Assembly: GCF_007565055.1 (NCBI RefSeq)
Contig: NC_044555.1
Coordinates: 40,650,235 to 40,714,234, forward strand
DNA length: 64,000 bases
Source: Rhinopithecus roxellana
Taxonomy: Eukaryota; Chordata; Mammalia; Primates; Cercopithecidae
Direction: 5' to 3'
The translations under genes and the position numbers were made by a program. Numbering within the stretch: position 1 is the first letter of the stretch; the number at the start of each line of letters is the position of its first letter. The notes below the pieces were generated by a model that made no database searches, was not told the DNA's origin, and saw nothing but the letters and a program-made list of their open reading frames with translations. Of the stretch, positions 1 to 11,204 are shown piece after piece.

Positions 1-1024
1 CTGCTAGACTCTCTGTTCTCATGCCCCCTCTAACCTTCAATGTTTGGTCTATTTCACCCACAAAGATAAATTTAGATTTGAATAGTTCACCTAATCCAGG
101 AAATTCTAATGATATCTAGGCCAATGATCCAGCAACAAACCAGACAAGGCAAATGATTTATTTTTATGACTTTGTATCCCAGTTGTATTCACTGGTATTA
201 TCTCACTTGTGGTTTAGTTTTATTTTTTTATCAACCAATAAATTTCTGCCTTCCTTCACTTAATTACCGAAACAGTGTGCCAGTGCCTGAATACTGACCA
301 TTCACTGCTCTGGTCCATTTTCTTGTCAACTAGATCCACTCCCTATAATACATACCCTACTGGTTATTCCCATATCAACATAATCATAAGACATAAAATT
401 TAATGCTAATAATTTTGACCCTTTATTTCCTTTTTAGAGCAGGTGTTCCAATTATATCTTTAACAGAAGGCTTTGAAAAAATTCAGCATTGTTACTTAAT
501 TTCAAATAACCTGGGAAGTTCTCAGTGGACTATTTCTTGGTATACTTGAAGAAGAGATAGAATATCCACCGGCTGTGTCCATTCTTCTACCCAAAATGTT
601 TGCTTCTAGGCTGAAATAAGCTTTTGAAAACCACCACTATCAAGAGTACACTCTTGTGAAAACACCAAACTTCAACCCAGTCATGTCTCATGACCTGGTC
701 TAATGGTCCTTATTGTCATGTACAGAACTCCCAGAGTATATGAAGGCTTTCCAAGAGTAATGCATTCACAGATAGTTTTACATTTATCAGTTTAGAGAAT
801 CACATCTTCAAAATATTCTGTTTTCTGATGTTGAGCTCCCTGAGAAGGCACTGCTCATGAAGAGAAAATTTCTGTTTCTATATATCCTATTTCACAATTG
901 TCTTTCCTCCACTTTGCAAAACACAGATAACACTCTTATCTCTTACCATTCTCATATTTTATTATGGTGCACTGCCTCTTAGTGTAGAAAGCAAACAAGA
1001 GACAACTCAAAATAATGCAGTCCT
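1..1024. other. Unassigned AT-rich sequence
   Basis: I see no gene, RNA gene or recognisable repeat family in this stretch. Reading frames are short and unsupported. It may be unique sequence or repeats too old to recognise by eye. Confidence 0.5.
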
Positions 1025-1655
1025 TGTTGAGAATTAATGACTCTAATTTTCATAAATGTGTTTAATGTAGTTGCTGCTGTGGCATCCATTATAGGCCTGA
1101 CACAAGTTTTTTGAGATGCAGTTTCCCCTCATGTTTGGCCTAGTTAAAACTTCTCCTCCTTGTGTGCTTGTTTGTGATACATTCCCCTTGTTCCTCATCT
1201 CACTGAAGCAAAACTCAACATATCCCACAGCTGCTGACCACAATTAAACCTAATGATCAACACTTGAGTTATGTAACTAAGCTCCTTTCCTTGCCCATGC
1301 TTTCTTTAAACTAGCCAATCCACAATCCCTGTAAAACAAAACAACAACAACAAAAATCTAAGGAATAATGCCTATGATCCTTATTAAAGGCATAGTCTCA
1401 CAGGTCCTCTCTTTCTCTCTTTCTTACTCCCCACCTACTAATTGAGCTCCCTGCTCAACTAGTGGATGGGCTCTGAACTTCTTATCAGTCCTCCCTCATA
1501 CCCAGTGGGTACCACTAACCTCTCTGAGATATGTGAGTAATACAATAAATTTCCTCTGCTTTATTGTGTCTCACCCAACTGACACACCTGAACCTGATGT
1601 TCCCTGTAGTCAGGACTTTCCTGTAGAGTGGCTATCTTGACACAGCCACTCTCAA
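1025..1655 (+). mobile_element. Possible solo LTR, family unknown
   Basis: The stretch has the texture of a retroviral LTR: a pyrimidine-rich 3' half, a poly(A) signal AATAAA near 1543 followed by a T/C-rich run, and an end near CTTGACACA. No TSD and no internal retroviral sequence are visible, and I cannot name a family. The edges are approximate. It could be ordinary unique sequence. Confidence 0.3.
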
Positions 1656-2116
1656 GAGAGAGATCTCAAGACCAAATTAAAACTTAAAAAAAATTAACAA
1701 TAGAAATCACAAGGCTAATGATAGGTTAACAGTTTTTTAGGTCACATTATTTATAGTTCTTTACTTAAAGTCATCTTATATATAATTAAAAATAAATTTT
1801 GATGATGTATCACCAGAAGATCTTTGACCTACTAGTCAAAAAGTGATTAAAGAGTGACATTGCTATAAAAAATTTCCATTTCTTTACATGTATGAGTTTT
1901 CTCAGTGCTTCTATACGAGTTTTCTCAGTGCTTCTATCTATCGAAATTGAAATTAAAAATAGAAATTATGTTTAACTTAGTCTCATTCTAGCAATAAGTA
2001 ATAATCACTCACAGGTACATAAACTAATTGAAAGTAAGTCTACCCATCTCATTAGGAAATGCATTTCCAATAAAAGATTAATATTTACTACTACATATTT
2101 AAATATTCTCTCTCTC

Positions 2117-2162
<46 letters not shown>

Positions 2163-2349
2163 TAATGAATAATTTACTACTGCTAATTATAATGATAACT
2201 TAATCCAGAGTAAAATGCCTTAGTCCTTAGAGGCTTAATGTTACAGGACATTTTTTAAGTGTCAACTTATACACATATTTTATTTCCAAAGAGTATGTTA
2301 GGGTCATGTATAAAATACTCTCAGGTATAAAATACACTGTCATAAGATA
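1656..2349. other. Unassigned AT-rich sequence with a microsatellite
   Basis: No gene or identifiable transposon is visible apart from the CT/TG microsatellite at 2107-2161. A short direct repeat (GAGTTTTCTCAGTGCTTCTA, near 1893 and 1917) suggests a local tandem duplication. Confidence 0.45.
2107..2161. repeat. (CT)n(TG)n microsatellite
   Basis: About six CT units are followed directly by about twenty uninterrupted TG units. Long pure dinucleotide arrays like this are usually length-polymorphic. Confidence 0.95.
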
Positions 2350-2881
2350 AAAGTTTCTTTTTTTGTCTGGTTTTTCGCTCTGTATTATGCTTATATGATT
2401 TATCCATTTTGATTTGCATTTTTACTATTGTATAATATTCCCTAGGCTCAATATATCAAAATTTAGAATACCATTATAGTTTAATATTTCAAATGTACAG
2501 TTTCTGATAATTACAAATAATATCTCTAAGAATATTTTTGTAACAGTAGTCTCACATTAATGTTCAGGAGCTTTTCTATATGTGTAACTCAGCTGAACTG
2601 ACTCGTATTAGGATATACATATCCTCAAATTTTCTGGAAAATAGCAATTATTTTTGGAGGTGGTTGGTCATAGAAATTTAAATTCCTACCAGCTGATTAC
2701 AAGAGATTGTGTTTCCCTACATCCTTAATACATGATAGTGTTATTTTTGTATTTATTCACTTTTAAAATTGATTTTGCTAGCGAGCAAACATGGGGGTAT
2801 ACACGGCTGTCTCATTGTGGTTTTAATTTACATTTCCCTGAATACTAATGATTTTTAAAAATTTATTTGTGTTTGTTTGTT

Positions 2882-3219
2882 TATTTATTTATTTATTTAA
2901 GACAGAGTTTTACTCTGTTTTCCAGGCTGGAGTGCAGTGGAACAATCACAGCTGACTGCAGCCTTGACCTTTTGGTCTCAGGCCATCCTTTCACCTCAAC
3001 CAACTGAATAGCTAGGTGGAACTGCTGCTATTCCACCACATCCATCTAATTTTTCTAATTTTTCTTTTTGATTTTTTTTTTTTTTTTTTTTTTTTTTTGT
3101 AGAGAGGGGGATCTCACTATGTTATCCAGGCTGGTTTCAAACTACTGGGCTCAAGAGATCGTTTTACCTCAGCCTCCCAAAATGCTGGGATTATAGGTGT
3201 AAGCTACTATACCTTGTCT
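2882..3219 (-). mobile_element. AluJ-like SINE, antisense
   Basis: This is a full dimeric Alu in reverse orientation: a TTTA-rich tail at the left, the motif GGCTGGAGTGCAGTGG near 2926, a long T run at about 3070-3098 as the middle A-rich linker, and GCCTCCCAAAATGCTGGGAT near 3172. Its high divergence fits an old AluJ. The flanks AATGATTTTTAA (about 2847) and AATGAATTTAAG (about 3223) look like a decayed TSD. Confidence 0.85.
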
Positions 3220-3321
3220 ACCAATGAATTTAAGAATCATTTTATAATTTAATTTTATACATTATTTGGATATTTTCTTTCACAACCTATATCTTCATGT
3301 CTTTTGCTATTTTTGTACTAG

Positions 3322-3600
3322 GATCTCTCTCTCTTTTTCTCTCTGCTTGGGTGGAGTGCAGTGGCGCGATCTCGGCTCACTGTAAGGTCCGCCTCCAGGG
3401 TTCAGGCCATTCTCCTGCCTCAGCCTCCCGGCTGGGACTACAGGCGCCCGCCACCATACCTGGCTAATTTTTTGTATGTTTCGTGGATACGGGGTTTCAC
3501 CGTGTTAGCCAGGATGGTCTTGGTCTCCTGACCTGGTGATCCGCCCACCTGGGCCTCCCAAAGTGCTGGGATTACAGGCGTGAGCCACCACGCCTGACCT
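3322..3600 (-). mobile_element. AluS/AluY-type SINE, antisense, with TSD
   Basis: A reverse-oriented Alu with a degenerate pyrimidine-rich tail in place of a clean T run, and a small deletion in the stretch that normally reads GAGTAGCTGGGAC. It is flanked by TATTTTTGTACTAG (3308-3321) and TATTTTTATACTAG (3604-3617), a 14-bp TSD with one mismatch. It carries no clear monkey-specific diagnostics, so it is probably older than the YR-type copies here. Confidence 0.9.
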
Positions 3601-4351
3601 ACATATTTTTATACTAGTCCTTTTTTGGTCATAACTTTTTCAAATATATTCATTCACTTCATGGCTTGTCTTTTCATTCTTTTTTGCTGTCTTTTGCTGA
3701 ACAGAGGTTCTTCATTTTTCTCCACTCGGTTTCAACCATGTTTTCCTTTATGGTGAATGCTTTACATGTTTTGATTAGGAAATCTTACCCTACTCTAAAT
3801 TCAATATAATATTTTTCTTTAATTTATTCTAAGTCTATACACTTTTACCTGTCACTATTGTGTATTACCAGAACTGAAATTGATATTTGTGTATGGTGTA
3901 ATAATGAGTTCCAATTTCATTTTCTTCCACATATTTAACCAGGTTTCTCACCACAATTCATTGAAAAGACTCTTTGATTCCCATTGCTTTAAGTGCCATT
4001 TTGGTCATAAATAAAGTATCTATATATAGGCAATCTATAATCTCCTTACCTATTTTTTAGTCCTTCAAAAAATATGTAATCTGCTGTTGAATTCAGTATT
4101 ATATAGATATTATTTATGTAAAGTCTTCTAATTCTTGTTTAAAGCTTCTTTATCTTTACTACTTGCTCTATGAATTTTTTAGAAAAATGTATTATAATCA
4201 CTAACTGATTTTTTTGCTATTTCTCTATTGTCATTTTCACCTTATTTACTTTGAAACCATATTAAGTACATTAAAATTGAGAATTAATATTTTCTTGGTG
4301 AGATAAATATTGCAATGTTATGAAGGGAAGTTCTTTAATGCTAACAATGTC

Positions 4352-4659
4352 TTTTTTTTTTTTTTTTTTTGAGACGGAGTCTTGCTCTGCTGCCCAGGCT
4401 GGAGTGCAGTGGCCGGCTCTCAGCTCACTGCAAGCTCCGCCTCCCGGGTTCACGCCATTCTCCTGCCTCAGCCTCCCGAGTAGCTGGGACTACAGGCGCC
4501 CGCCTCGTCGCCCGGCTAGTTTTTTTTTTTTTGTATTTTTTAGTAGAGACGGGGTTTCACCGTATTAGCCAGGATGGTCTCGATCTCCTGACCTCATGAT
4601 CCGCCCGTCTCGGCCTCCCAAAGTGCTGGGATTACAGGCTTGAGCCACCGCGCCCGGCC
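4352..4659 (-). mobile_element. Young Old World monkey AluY, antisense
   Basis: A full-length reverse-complement AluY with a 19-T tail (4352-4370), bounded by ACAATGTCTTTT at 4344-4355 and again at 4661-4672, a perfect 12-bp TSD. The GGCTTGAGCC end and the GCCCGGCTAG middle are features of the cercopithecoid AluY radiation, not of human AluY. The insertion lies in the old L1M. Confidence 0.92.
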
Positions 4660-4868
4660 TACAATGTCTTTTGTCCTAAGAATATTTTGTTTGATATTAG
4701 TATAGCTTTCTTGTCACTAATACTTTCACAGAATTTTTTGATAATTATTTTTGCAACATTTCTGTGCTTTTATGCTATAATTATTTAAAATTTTACCTCA
4801 CAATATAACTTCAGAATTTGGTTAATTTTTACTTAACACAACTAATAATATTGAAAGTAATGTTATTA

Positions 4869-7290
4869 ATAATTCAGCAGCACGTCAAAAAGCTAATTCA
4901 CTAAAATCAAATAGGCTTCATTTCTGGGACACAAGGTTGGCTCAACACACACAAATTAGAGAACATAATTCCTCTCATAAATGGAGCTCAAAACAAAAGC
5001 CACAGAATTTTCTCAACAGATGGAGGAAAGACTTATGATAAAATTCAACATCTCTTTATGTTCAAAACCCTAAATAAATTATACATCGTAGGAACACACC
5101 CTAAACCAATAAGGGCCATCTATTACAAAACCTCAGCCAACATCATACTGAATAGGCAAAAGTTGTAAGCAGTCCCCATCAAAACCAACACAAGACAAGG
5201 ATATCCTCTCTTACCACTCCTATGCAACACAGCACTGGAAATCCTGGTCAGAGCAATCAGGCAAGAGAAAGAAGTAAAGGCATCCAAATAGGAAGAGAGG
5301 AAGTCAAACTATCCCTGCTTGCAGACAACATTATTCTATACCCAGAAAACCCCATAGTATCTGTCCTAAAGCTCCTAGATCTGAAAAACAACTTCAACAG
5401 TTTCAGGAAAGAAAAATCAATGTACAAAAATTACTAGCATTCTTATACACCAACAACCTCTAAGCTCAGAGCCAAATCAATGATTTTATTTCATTCACAA
5501 TAGCCACAAAAAGAACAAAATACCTAGGTATACAGCGAAACAGGGAGGTAAATATTACTACAATGAAAATTACAAAACAGTGCTCAAATAAATCAGAGAT
5601 GACACAAACATGGAAAAATCATGCTCATGGATAAGAAGAATTAATATTGTTAAAATAGTCATATTGCCCAAAGCAATTTACAATTTAAATGCTATTCCTG
5701 TCAAACTACCATATTTTTTCACATAATTAAAAAATAAAGTCTTCTAAAATTTACACAGAACCAAAAAAGAACCTGAATATCCAAAGCAATCCTACGCAAA
5801 AAGAACAAAGCTGGAGGCATCACATCACTCGACTTCAAACTATATTAAAAGGCTACAGTAACCAAAACAGTATGGCACTCATAAAAGTACAGACACATAG
5901 ACAAATGGAACAGAATGGAGAGCCTAGAAATAATGCTGCACACTTACAACCATCTAATCTGTGACCAAGCTGACAAAATCAAGCAATGGCTAAAGGACTC
6001 TCTATTCAATAAATAGTGCTGGGATAACTGGTTAGCCATATGCAGATAATTGAAATTGAAACCCTTAATACAACTGAGTTGTATTAAAACCAACTCAAGG
6101 TAGATTAAAGACTTCACTGTAAAATGTAAAACTATAAAAATCCTGAAAGCAAACCTAGGAAATACCATTCTGGACATATGACCTGGCAAAGATTTTATAA
6201 CAAAGATGCCAAAAGTATTTGAAACAAGAACAAAAAATAGACAATTAGACAAATGGGATCTAAACAAACTAAAGAGCTTTTGAACAGCAAAATAAACTAT
6301 CAACAGAGTGGAGAGACATCCTTCAGAGGGGAGAAAATATTTGCAAACTATGCATCTGGCAAAAGTTTAATAGCCAGAATCTATTAGAAACTCAAACAAA
6401 TTTACAAGTACACACACACACACAAAAGCATTAAAAAGTAGGCAAAGTACATGAATAGGCACTTCTCAAAAGAAGACATACATGCAGCCAAAAAGAATAT
6501 AAAAATGTTCAACATCACTAATTATTAGAAAAACACAAATCAAACCACAGTGAGTTACATTTCACATCAGTCAGCATGACTATGATTTAAAAGTCTAAAA
6601 ACAACAGACGCTGGCCAGGCTGTGGAGAAAAGGGAACACTTATACATTGCTGGTGAAAGTGCAAATTAGTTCAGCCACTGTGGAAGACAGTGTGGTGGTT
6701 TCTCAAATATCTTAAAACAGAATTACCATTGGACCCAGCAAACCTATTATTAGGTATATACCCAAAGGAATATAATTTATTCTACCATAAAACATGTGCA
6801 CACATATGTTTATTGCAGCACTATTCACAATAGCAAAGACATGGATTCAACCTAAATGCCCATCAACACTAGACTGGATAAAGAAAATGTGGTAAATATA
6901 TATCATGGAATACTATGCATCCATAAAAAAGAATTGGATCATGTCCTTTGCAGCCATATGGATAGAGCTGGAGACCATTATCCTGAGCAAACTAACCAGG
7001 AACAGAGAACCAAAAACCTTATGTTCTCACTTATAAAAGGAAGTTACACAAGAAGAACACATGGACACAAGTAGGGGAAAAACAGACACTGGGGCCTACT
7101 TGAAGATGAAGGGTGGGAGACGAAAGAGGATTAAAAATACTTATTAAGTACTGTGTTTTTCTGTGTGAAAAAATAATCTGTACACCAAACTCCCATGACA
7201 TGCAGGTTACCTATGTAACAATCCTGCACATGTACCCTTAAACCTAAAGTAAATGTTACAAGAAAGAAAACAGTACATTTAAAAAGAAAA
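4869..7290 (+). mobile_element. 5'-truncated L1 (L1PA/L1PB-type), sense, with TSD
   Basis: The element starts inside the ORF2 reverse-transcriptase region and runs through the ORF2 C-terminus, the 3'UTR and an A-rich tail near 7279-7293. The flanks GAAAGTAATGTTATTA (4853-4868) and GAAAGTAATGTTACTA (7294-7309) form a 16-bp TSD with one difference, which fixes both ends. Stops and frameshifts occur throughout. The stretch at 5222-5437 is a short surviving RT frame in which the catalytic aspartates are not conserved (a DN pair follows the LLA). It cannot encode active protein. Confidence 0.93.
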
Positions 7291-7769
7291 AAAGAAAGTA
7301 ATGTTACTAGAAAGGGGAGTGTTCCTGGATTCTCATGCAGGAAAAAATTCAAAATGAGTCAGAGTTCAGTGAAAAAAGCAATTTTATTAGAAATTACTCT
7401 GTTACAGAGTAAAGCATCCTCAGAAAGCAAGTGGAAAAATTCACCATCTTTGTTTTCAGTTTCTCTTATATAGAGGTCTTGCCTATGTAAAAACTAAACT
7501 AAGCTGTGTCTATGGGTGGGTGGACGGACAGCCTGACAACATTTATTATTTTATTGACTTAAGGAGAACTATGCTTGACAATTTATGTGTGAGTACATGA
7601 AAGCATATCTATAATGATCTTGAAAGTATATATTGTTATGGGTCTTGGGTGTCTGGACGGGGGGGGAAAGGACAAAGACAATTAAGACGGCACATTTCCG
7701 GGTTCTTCATCACCAACTTACCCGCAAGCGGGAAAATGCAGCCCACGCCCGGGAAAAATATAGACCAAC

Positions 7770-7781
7770 TGCGCAGGCGCA
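7770..7781. promoter_or_regulatory. Perfect NRF1-type palindrome
   Basis: TGCGCAGGCGCA matches the NRF1 half-site palindrome TGCGCA-n-GCGCA fit at every key position. It lies about 107 bp upstream of the TATA-like box in the CpG-rich LTR, directly followed by ACATGGCC. Binding is inferred only; the site would need to be unmethylated. Confidence 0.6.
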
Positions 7782-7887
7782 ACATGGCCTCCGATCGAGG
7801 AAACCGAAACTTACCTGGCCGCGCCTATGGAACGCCCCCTACCACGCCCTTATCCCGCCCACTGCCTTCCCCCTTCCGGTACCCATG

Positions 7888-7895
7888 CATAAAAG
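7888..7895 (+). promoter_or_regulatory. TATA-like box of the CpG-rich LTR
   Basis: CATAAAAG sits about 150 bp upstream of the AATAAA at 8043, the spacing expected between an LTR TATA box and its poly(A) signal. Transcription would start near 7918-7925. Confidence 0.5.
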
Positions 7896-8598
7896 TCTGC
7901 TGCTGGCAGGAGCCGGGGTGACTTCTTCGGCCCCAGCATTCGTGGACTGAGAACCTCACCGGAGAACGCAGGAGCGACTTCCTCGGCCTCCACTGCCAGA
8001 GACCGGTGAGCCTCGCCCTTTCCTCCTTCGCATTGGCTAGCTAATAAAGTTGCTTTTTACTTTGCCTACTTGCCTCTTCTATAGCGCCTGCTCTGGTGGT
8101 CGCATAAAACAAATCATTGGGACACTTTGATTTTCAGTTATTTTAAGAGTTTGTCCTTGCAGGCATTACCAAGCTGCTTCCTTAGCTGTAAACATCTTAG
8201 GACCATGGGTCATGACTGGCAAGACATATGCCTTGCTAGTTTTAAGACGGTGTCACTCTGGCTCTCTTAGGTTCCTGCTTCCCTAACTTTCCCCTCTCTA
8301 TTTATGAAAGAATTCTTAATCTTAAGGGGAGCTGAAGGGCAAGACTCATTCTTCTGTAACTTATTCCTGCTGACAGTGGAAATTGATCACTGGGACAGAG
8401 TCCTCTATAAGTTTAGTGTGAGCTTCTTCAGGAAGCTATAAAGTTTCTTGCATGTGTGATATTCCTGTAGATTCTAGAAAGTTAATATACTAGGTTAGTA
8501 AGTAGACGAGCAAAGAAGCAACTGAGCTATTTTATCTTGTAACCATATACAACAAGCACAACAGAAATAAAAAGCACAATAACTAATAATAATGAATA

Positions 8599-9193
8599 CT
8601 ATAATACTAAGCATGCCAAAAGAAATGCTTTCCAAATGCCAAAGAACTGATGAAACCATGCCATTATGAGGTCTTGAGACAGGGAATCAATTGCTAAGAT
8701 ATGAGTTTCCAGGGGTCTTATAGCCTGGGATATATTATGGGAATAATCAGAAATAAAAACACAACATTTAGTTTTAATCAAGGCACAAGTTCCCCCTGGG
8801 CTGCAGTTAAAATATATAAAGTAATACAGTTTTGTAGACTTACTTGTCTTATCTGCAACTATTCTTCTGTTAGAAGAGTGATGATAGCCTGATTAGTGTT
8901 TATTGAAAGCTGCAGCAATGTATTCTTCTAGGGCTTGGACCTGAAATTCAATGTCCACAGCTGCTGCCTGAGAAGAGAATATTGTCATAAGATAAAACCA
9001 CCAAGAAACCTGCTTTGTTGTCTATAAGCATTGACTGTTTCCCAGTTGGTGTCGAGGGAACATAGATGTATAAAGGGTATGTCCTGGAAGTTAGGGACAA
9101 CTCCAAGTACATCATCCAGTTCAGTTGTAATATAGGACGGCCAAACATGAGACCCACATGCCCACAACAGTTCTCAAGAAGAAGAATGGGCAC
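8599..9193 (-). pseudogene. Endogenous retroviral env remnant (TM and part of SU), antisense
   Basis: On the minus strand a broken frame holds the gammaretrovirus-type transmembrane-subunit motif Cys-X6-Cys-Cys. The first Cys codon is at 8787-8785 and the pair at 8766-8761, preceded by a GGT triplet of residues. This motif normally forms the intrasubunit loop that links TM to SU. Downstream the frame stays open to 8599 and ends in a hydrophobic, Leu/Ala-rich stretch, as expected of the membrane anchor region. Further Cys/Trp-rich pieces lie at 8948-9193 in different frames. Stops and frame changes separate the parts, so no protein can be made. Confidence 0.55.
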
Positions 9194-9194
9194 C

Positions 9195-9554
9195 TGTATT
9201 AGTCTGTTCTCATGCTGCTAATGAAGACATACCCGAGACTGGGTAATTTATAGAGGAAAGGGGTTTAATTGAGTCACAGTTCCATATGGCTGAGGATGCC
9301 TCACAGTCATGGTGGAAGGCAAATGAGGAGAAAAGTCACATCTTACATGGTGGCAGGCAAAAGAATATGTGCAGGGGAGCTCCCCTTTATAAAACCATAA
9401 GATCTCATAAGATTTATTCACTATCGTGATAACAGCACAGGAAAAATCCACCTCCATGATTCAACTACCTCCCACCAGGTCCCTCTCACGACTTGTGGGG
9501 ATTATTACAATTCAAGGTGAGATTTGGGTGTGGGCACAGAGCTAAACCATATCA
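9195..9554 (-). mobile_element. THE1/MST-type MaLR solo LTR, antisense
   Basis: A nearly full-length LTR read in reverse. It starts TGTATTAGTCTGTTCTCATG and ends in the ACCATATCA terminus of this family; in sense that is TGATATGGTTT to TAATACA. The flanks GCACC (9190-9194) and GCATC (9555-9559) are a 5-bp TSD with one change, as expected of ERVL-MaLR integration. No internal region is present, so it arose by LTR-LTR recombination. It interrupts the antisense ERV region. Confidence 0.92.
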
Positions 9555-9559
9555 GCATC

Positions 9560-10760
9560 TAACTATAGAGATTTATTTTGACATTCCATCTATATTTTGT
9601 CAGTTAAAAGGAGGTTATATTATGAATGTCAGCCTAGAAGCAGCTGCCCTCTCTCAAAGCAAAAGGGTACTTCACCTGACACCTGAATTTGAGTACCCAT
9701 TAACCAATTAAACCAATTGTATATGGTATAGCATAAAGTAGAGATAGCAGTTGTTAAAAAGGTTACATACCTGTAGGAAGGATTAAAGATGTTACTTATC
9801 TGTTTATTTGCAAAACAGCAGCTTTAGGTCTACTAGGGTTTCACAAGGGTAGATAGTGGTGTCTTTCTTAGGCGACTGCAGGGACTCACATAAAACAGGC
9901 CCAGTGGTGTAGCCATCTAGTAATTCCCTAAAGTTAAACATCTGTGGGTGCGCTTAACCATACCCTCGTAGTGCCCTTCCATTTTGGTTGTAATTGATCT
10001 TTGGGACATTCTTTTTTCCAAGTTTTTAATAGTACTTGCAGTCTCTTGATTAAACAAGGGAGCTATGAATGTTTATGGAAGTGTTCCTGACACATGTATG
10101 TTGAACGAACATAAATGTAACATAAGACTCTTTGTTTATATTTGGGTGGAGACTTAACCCTTGCCTGGCATGGTCTTAGACCCAGTTTATAACTTGATAT
10201 TTAATGTCATAAAGAGACTGTTCTGTCAGTCTTATGATATCTATCTGAATTTAATGCTGAAAAGTTGTGCCTGAATTACAAGGGGGAAAGGCATAGAGAT
10301 GTGGGTTTGACCCCCAGCTTTCCATCATGGCAAGAGCTAGTTTTTTCTCAGCTTTTTTTTTTTTTTTTTTTTTGGAGGGGATTTCCTTTGGCCTGGGGAG
10401 GGGTTTCATTCTATTGGAGGGCTTAGGATCTTATTTCATTTTATTTGTATAAGTTTATATTCCCCCCTTTTTTTTTTGTCAAGGTAGACCTAAGGCAGAA
10501 TTGATGGGCAAGCTTTTATTTTATCCCAAATCTATGTGTGAGTGGTGTGCTACCTGTCCAAGGTCAATCATATCCCTCAGAAGGAACCTGTAGCCAAGAG
10601 ACTAAAACTCAGAAGACTTATAGCCAATTAAACATTCTAAGCCAGATGGCAGTGGAGGTGGGCAGGCACTCATTAACGTTAAAATCCTATTTAAGCAACA
10701 TAAGTGCCAAAAATCAAAAGCCAAGAGGCAAGGATATAAAATTGACTTATCTATATATTC
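9560..10760 (-). mobile_element. Probable internal region of the antisense ERV
   Basis: This continues the antisense ERV beyond the THE1/MST solo LTR. No intact frame remains. On the minus strand a purine-rich tract AAAAAAAAAGGGGGGAA (about 10478-10462) resembles a polypurine primer, and a 23-T run lies at about 10352-10374. I cannot assign gag or pol parts with confidence, and the far edge is not defined. Confidence 0.35.
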
Positions 10761-11204
10761 TATTCATTGAGCTACCATAATCTTGGCTTGTAGCAATTAG
10801 CTATATAAAACACAAGCATTTTGGCCAGCTGTTGAGGCATATGTGTGCCCATGCTTGATTTGGAAGGTCTGAATTGATTTTTTTGCTCGAAACCATCTAT
10901 ATGACAGTCTCTAGGCCTGTAGGGGCTGAATAATTTGCAATTCTGGAGGCAAAAAAAAAAAAAAAGAGAGAGAGAGAGAAATACGCACACAGAAGGAATT
11001 CACAACGTTTTAAACAAAAAGGTCATAATCCCTTTCTAGTTTTGAAAATGACAGAAAAAATCCCATCAGTAATCAAACATTTAAGTTATTTAGTATCAAG
11101 TCATAGAATAAATTACATTAATTCAGATGGAGGTAATATTATTAAATGAATCTTCATGTTTTTAATACAGGCCCATCTCTGTGTCTCATAAAAGTGGCTT
11201 ACAT
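10761..11204. other. Unassigned sequence with an A/GA-rich run
   Basis: No gene or known repeat is recognised. A run of about 15 A followed by (GA)n lies near 10950-10980. Confidence 0.45.

Larger units (their letters stand above)
2350..4852 (-). mobile_element. Old L1 (L1M-type) fragment, antisense, split by three Alus
   Basis: The sequence between the Alus reads as the reverse complement of L1 ORF2. Two recognisable stretches are TCTCATTGTGGTTTTAATTT near 2813 and GTGTATGGTGTAATAATGAG near 3888, the latter followed by the segment for the linker downstream of the RT domain. It is heavily diverged and has no open frame. Three Alus (2882, 3322, 4352) sit inside it, so it is older than all of them. 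A precise subfamily call needs alignment. Confidence 0.7.
7634..8116 (+). mobile_element. CpG-rich solo LTR, family unknown
   Basis: This GC-rich island of about 480 bp starts TG and ends CA. It holds about 30 CpG dinucleotides in an otherwise CpG-poor window, a TATA-like CATAAAAG at 7888-7895, and AATAAA at 8043-8048 followed by a T-rich stretch: the U3-R-U5 order of an LTR. An NRF1 palindrome lies upstream of the TATA. No clean TSD is visible next to TG and CA, although ATTG occurs at both borders (7632-7635, 8116-8119). The retained CpGs suggest a fairly recent insertion or low germline methylation. Open frames across it (7633-7950, 7649-7921) look like by-products of the high GC. A CpG-island promoter of a host gene is the alternative, but no exon follows. 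Confidence 0.6.
7318..8345 (-). mobile_element. LTR of an antisense class I ERV, split by a sense LTR
   Basis: Read on the minus strand, 8345 to 8117 continues into 7633 to 7318 as one LTR-like unit. Near its end is an AATAAAATTGC poly(A) motif (about 7390-7380) followed by a T-rich, C-ending U5. This is the place of a 3' LTR downstream of the env remains at 8599-9193 on the same strand. The family is uncertain; it resembles MER4-type class I LTRs. The CpG-rich element at 7634-8116 is inserted into it. Confidence 0.5.

Noticed and set aside
2107..2161. CRISPR or other spaced-repeat array
   Set aside because: A simple dinucleotide array; no spaced repeats occur anywhere, and the genome is that of a primate.
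7633..7950. 105-codon GC-rich frame as a gene
   Set aside because: It lies in an LTR and begins at a non-ATG codon. A second overlapping frame is equally open, as expected of GC-rich sequence with few stops.
7634..8116. CpG island as a host gene promoter
   Set aside because: TATA, then AATAAA 150 bp later, then TG/CA ends fit an LTR better, and no exon follows.
7632..8119. ATTG repeats as the TSD of the CpG-rich LTR
   Set aside because: They overlap the TG and CA ends rather than flanking them, so they may be chance.
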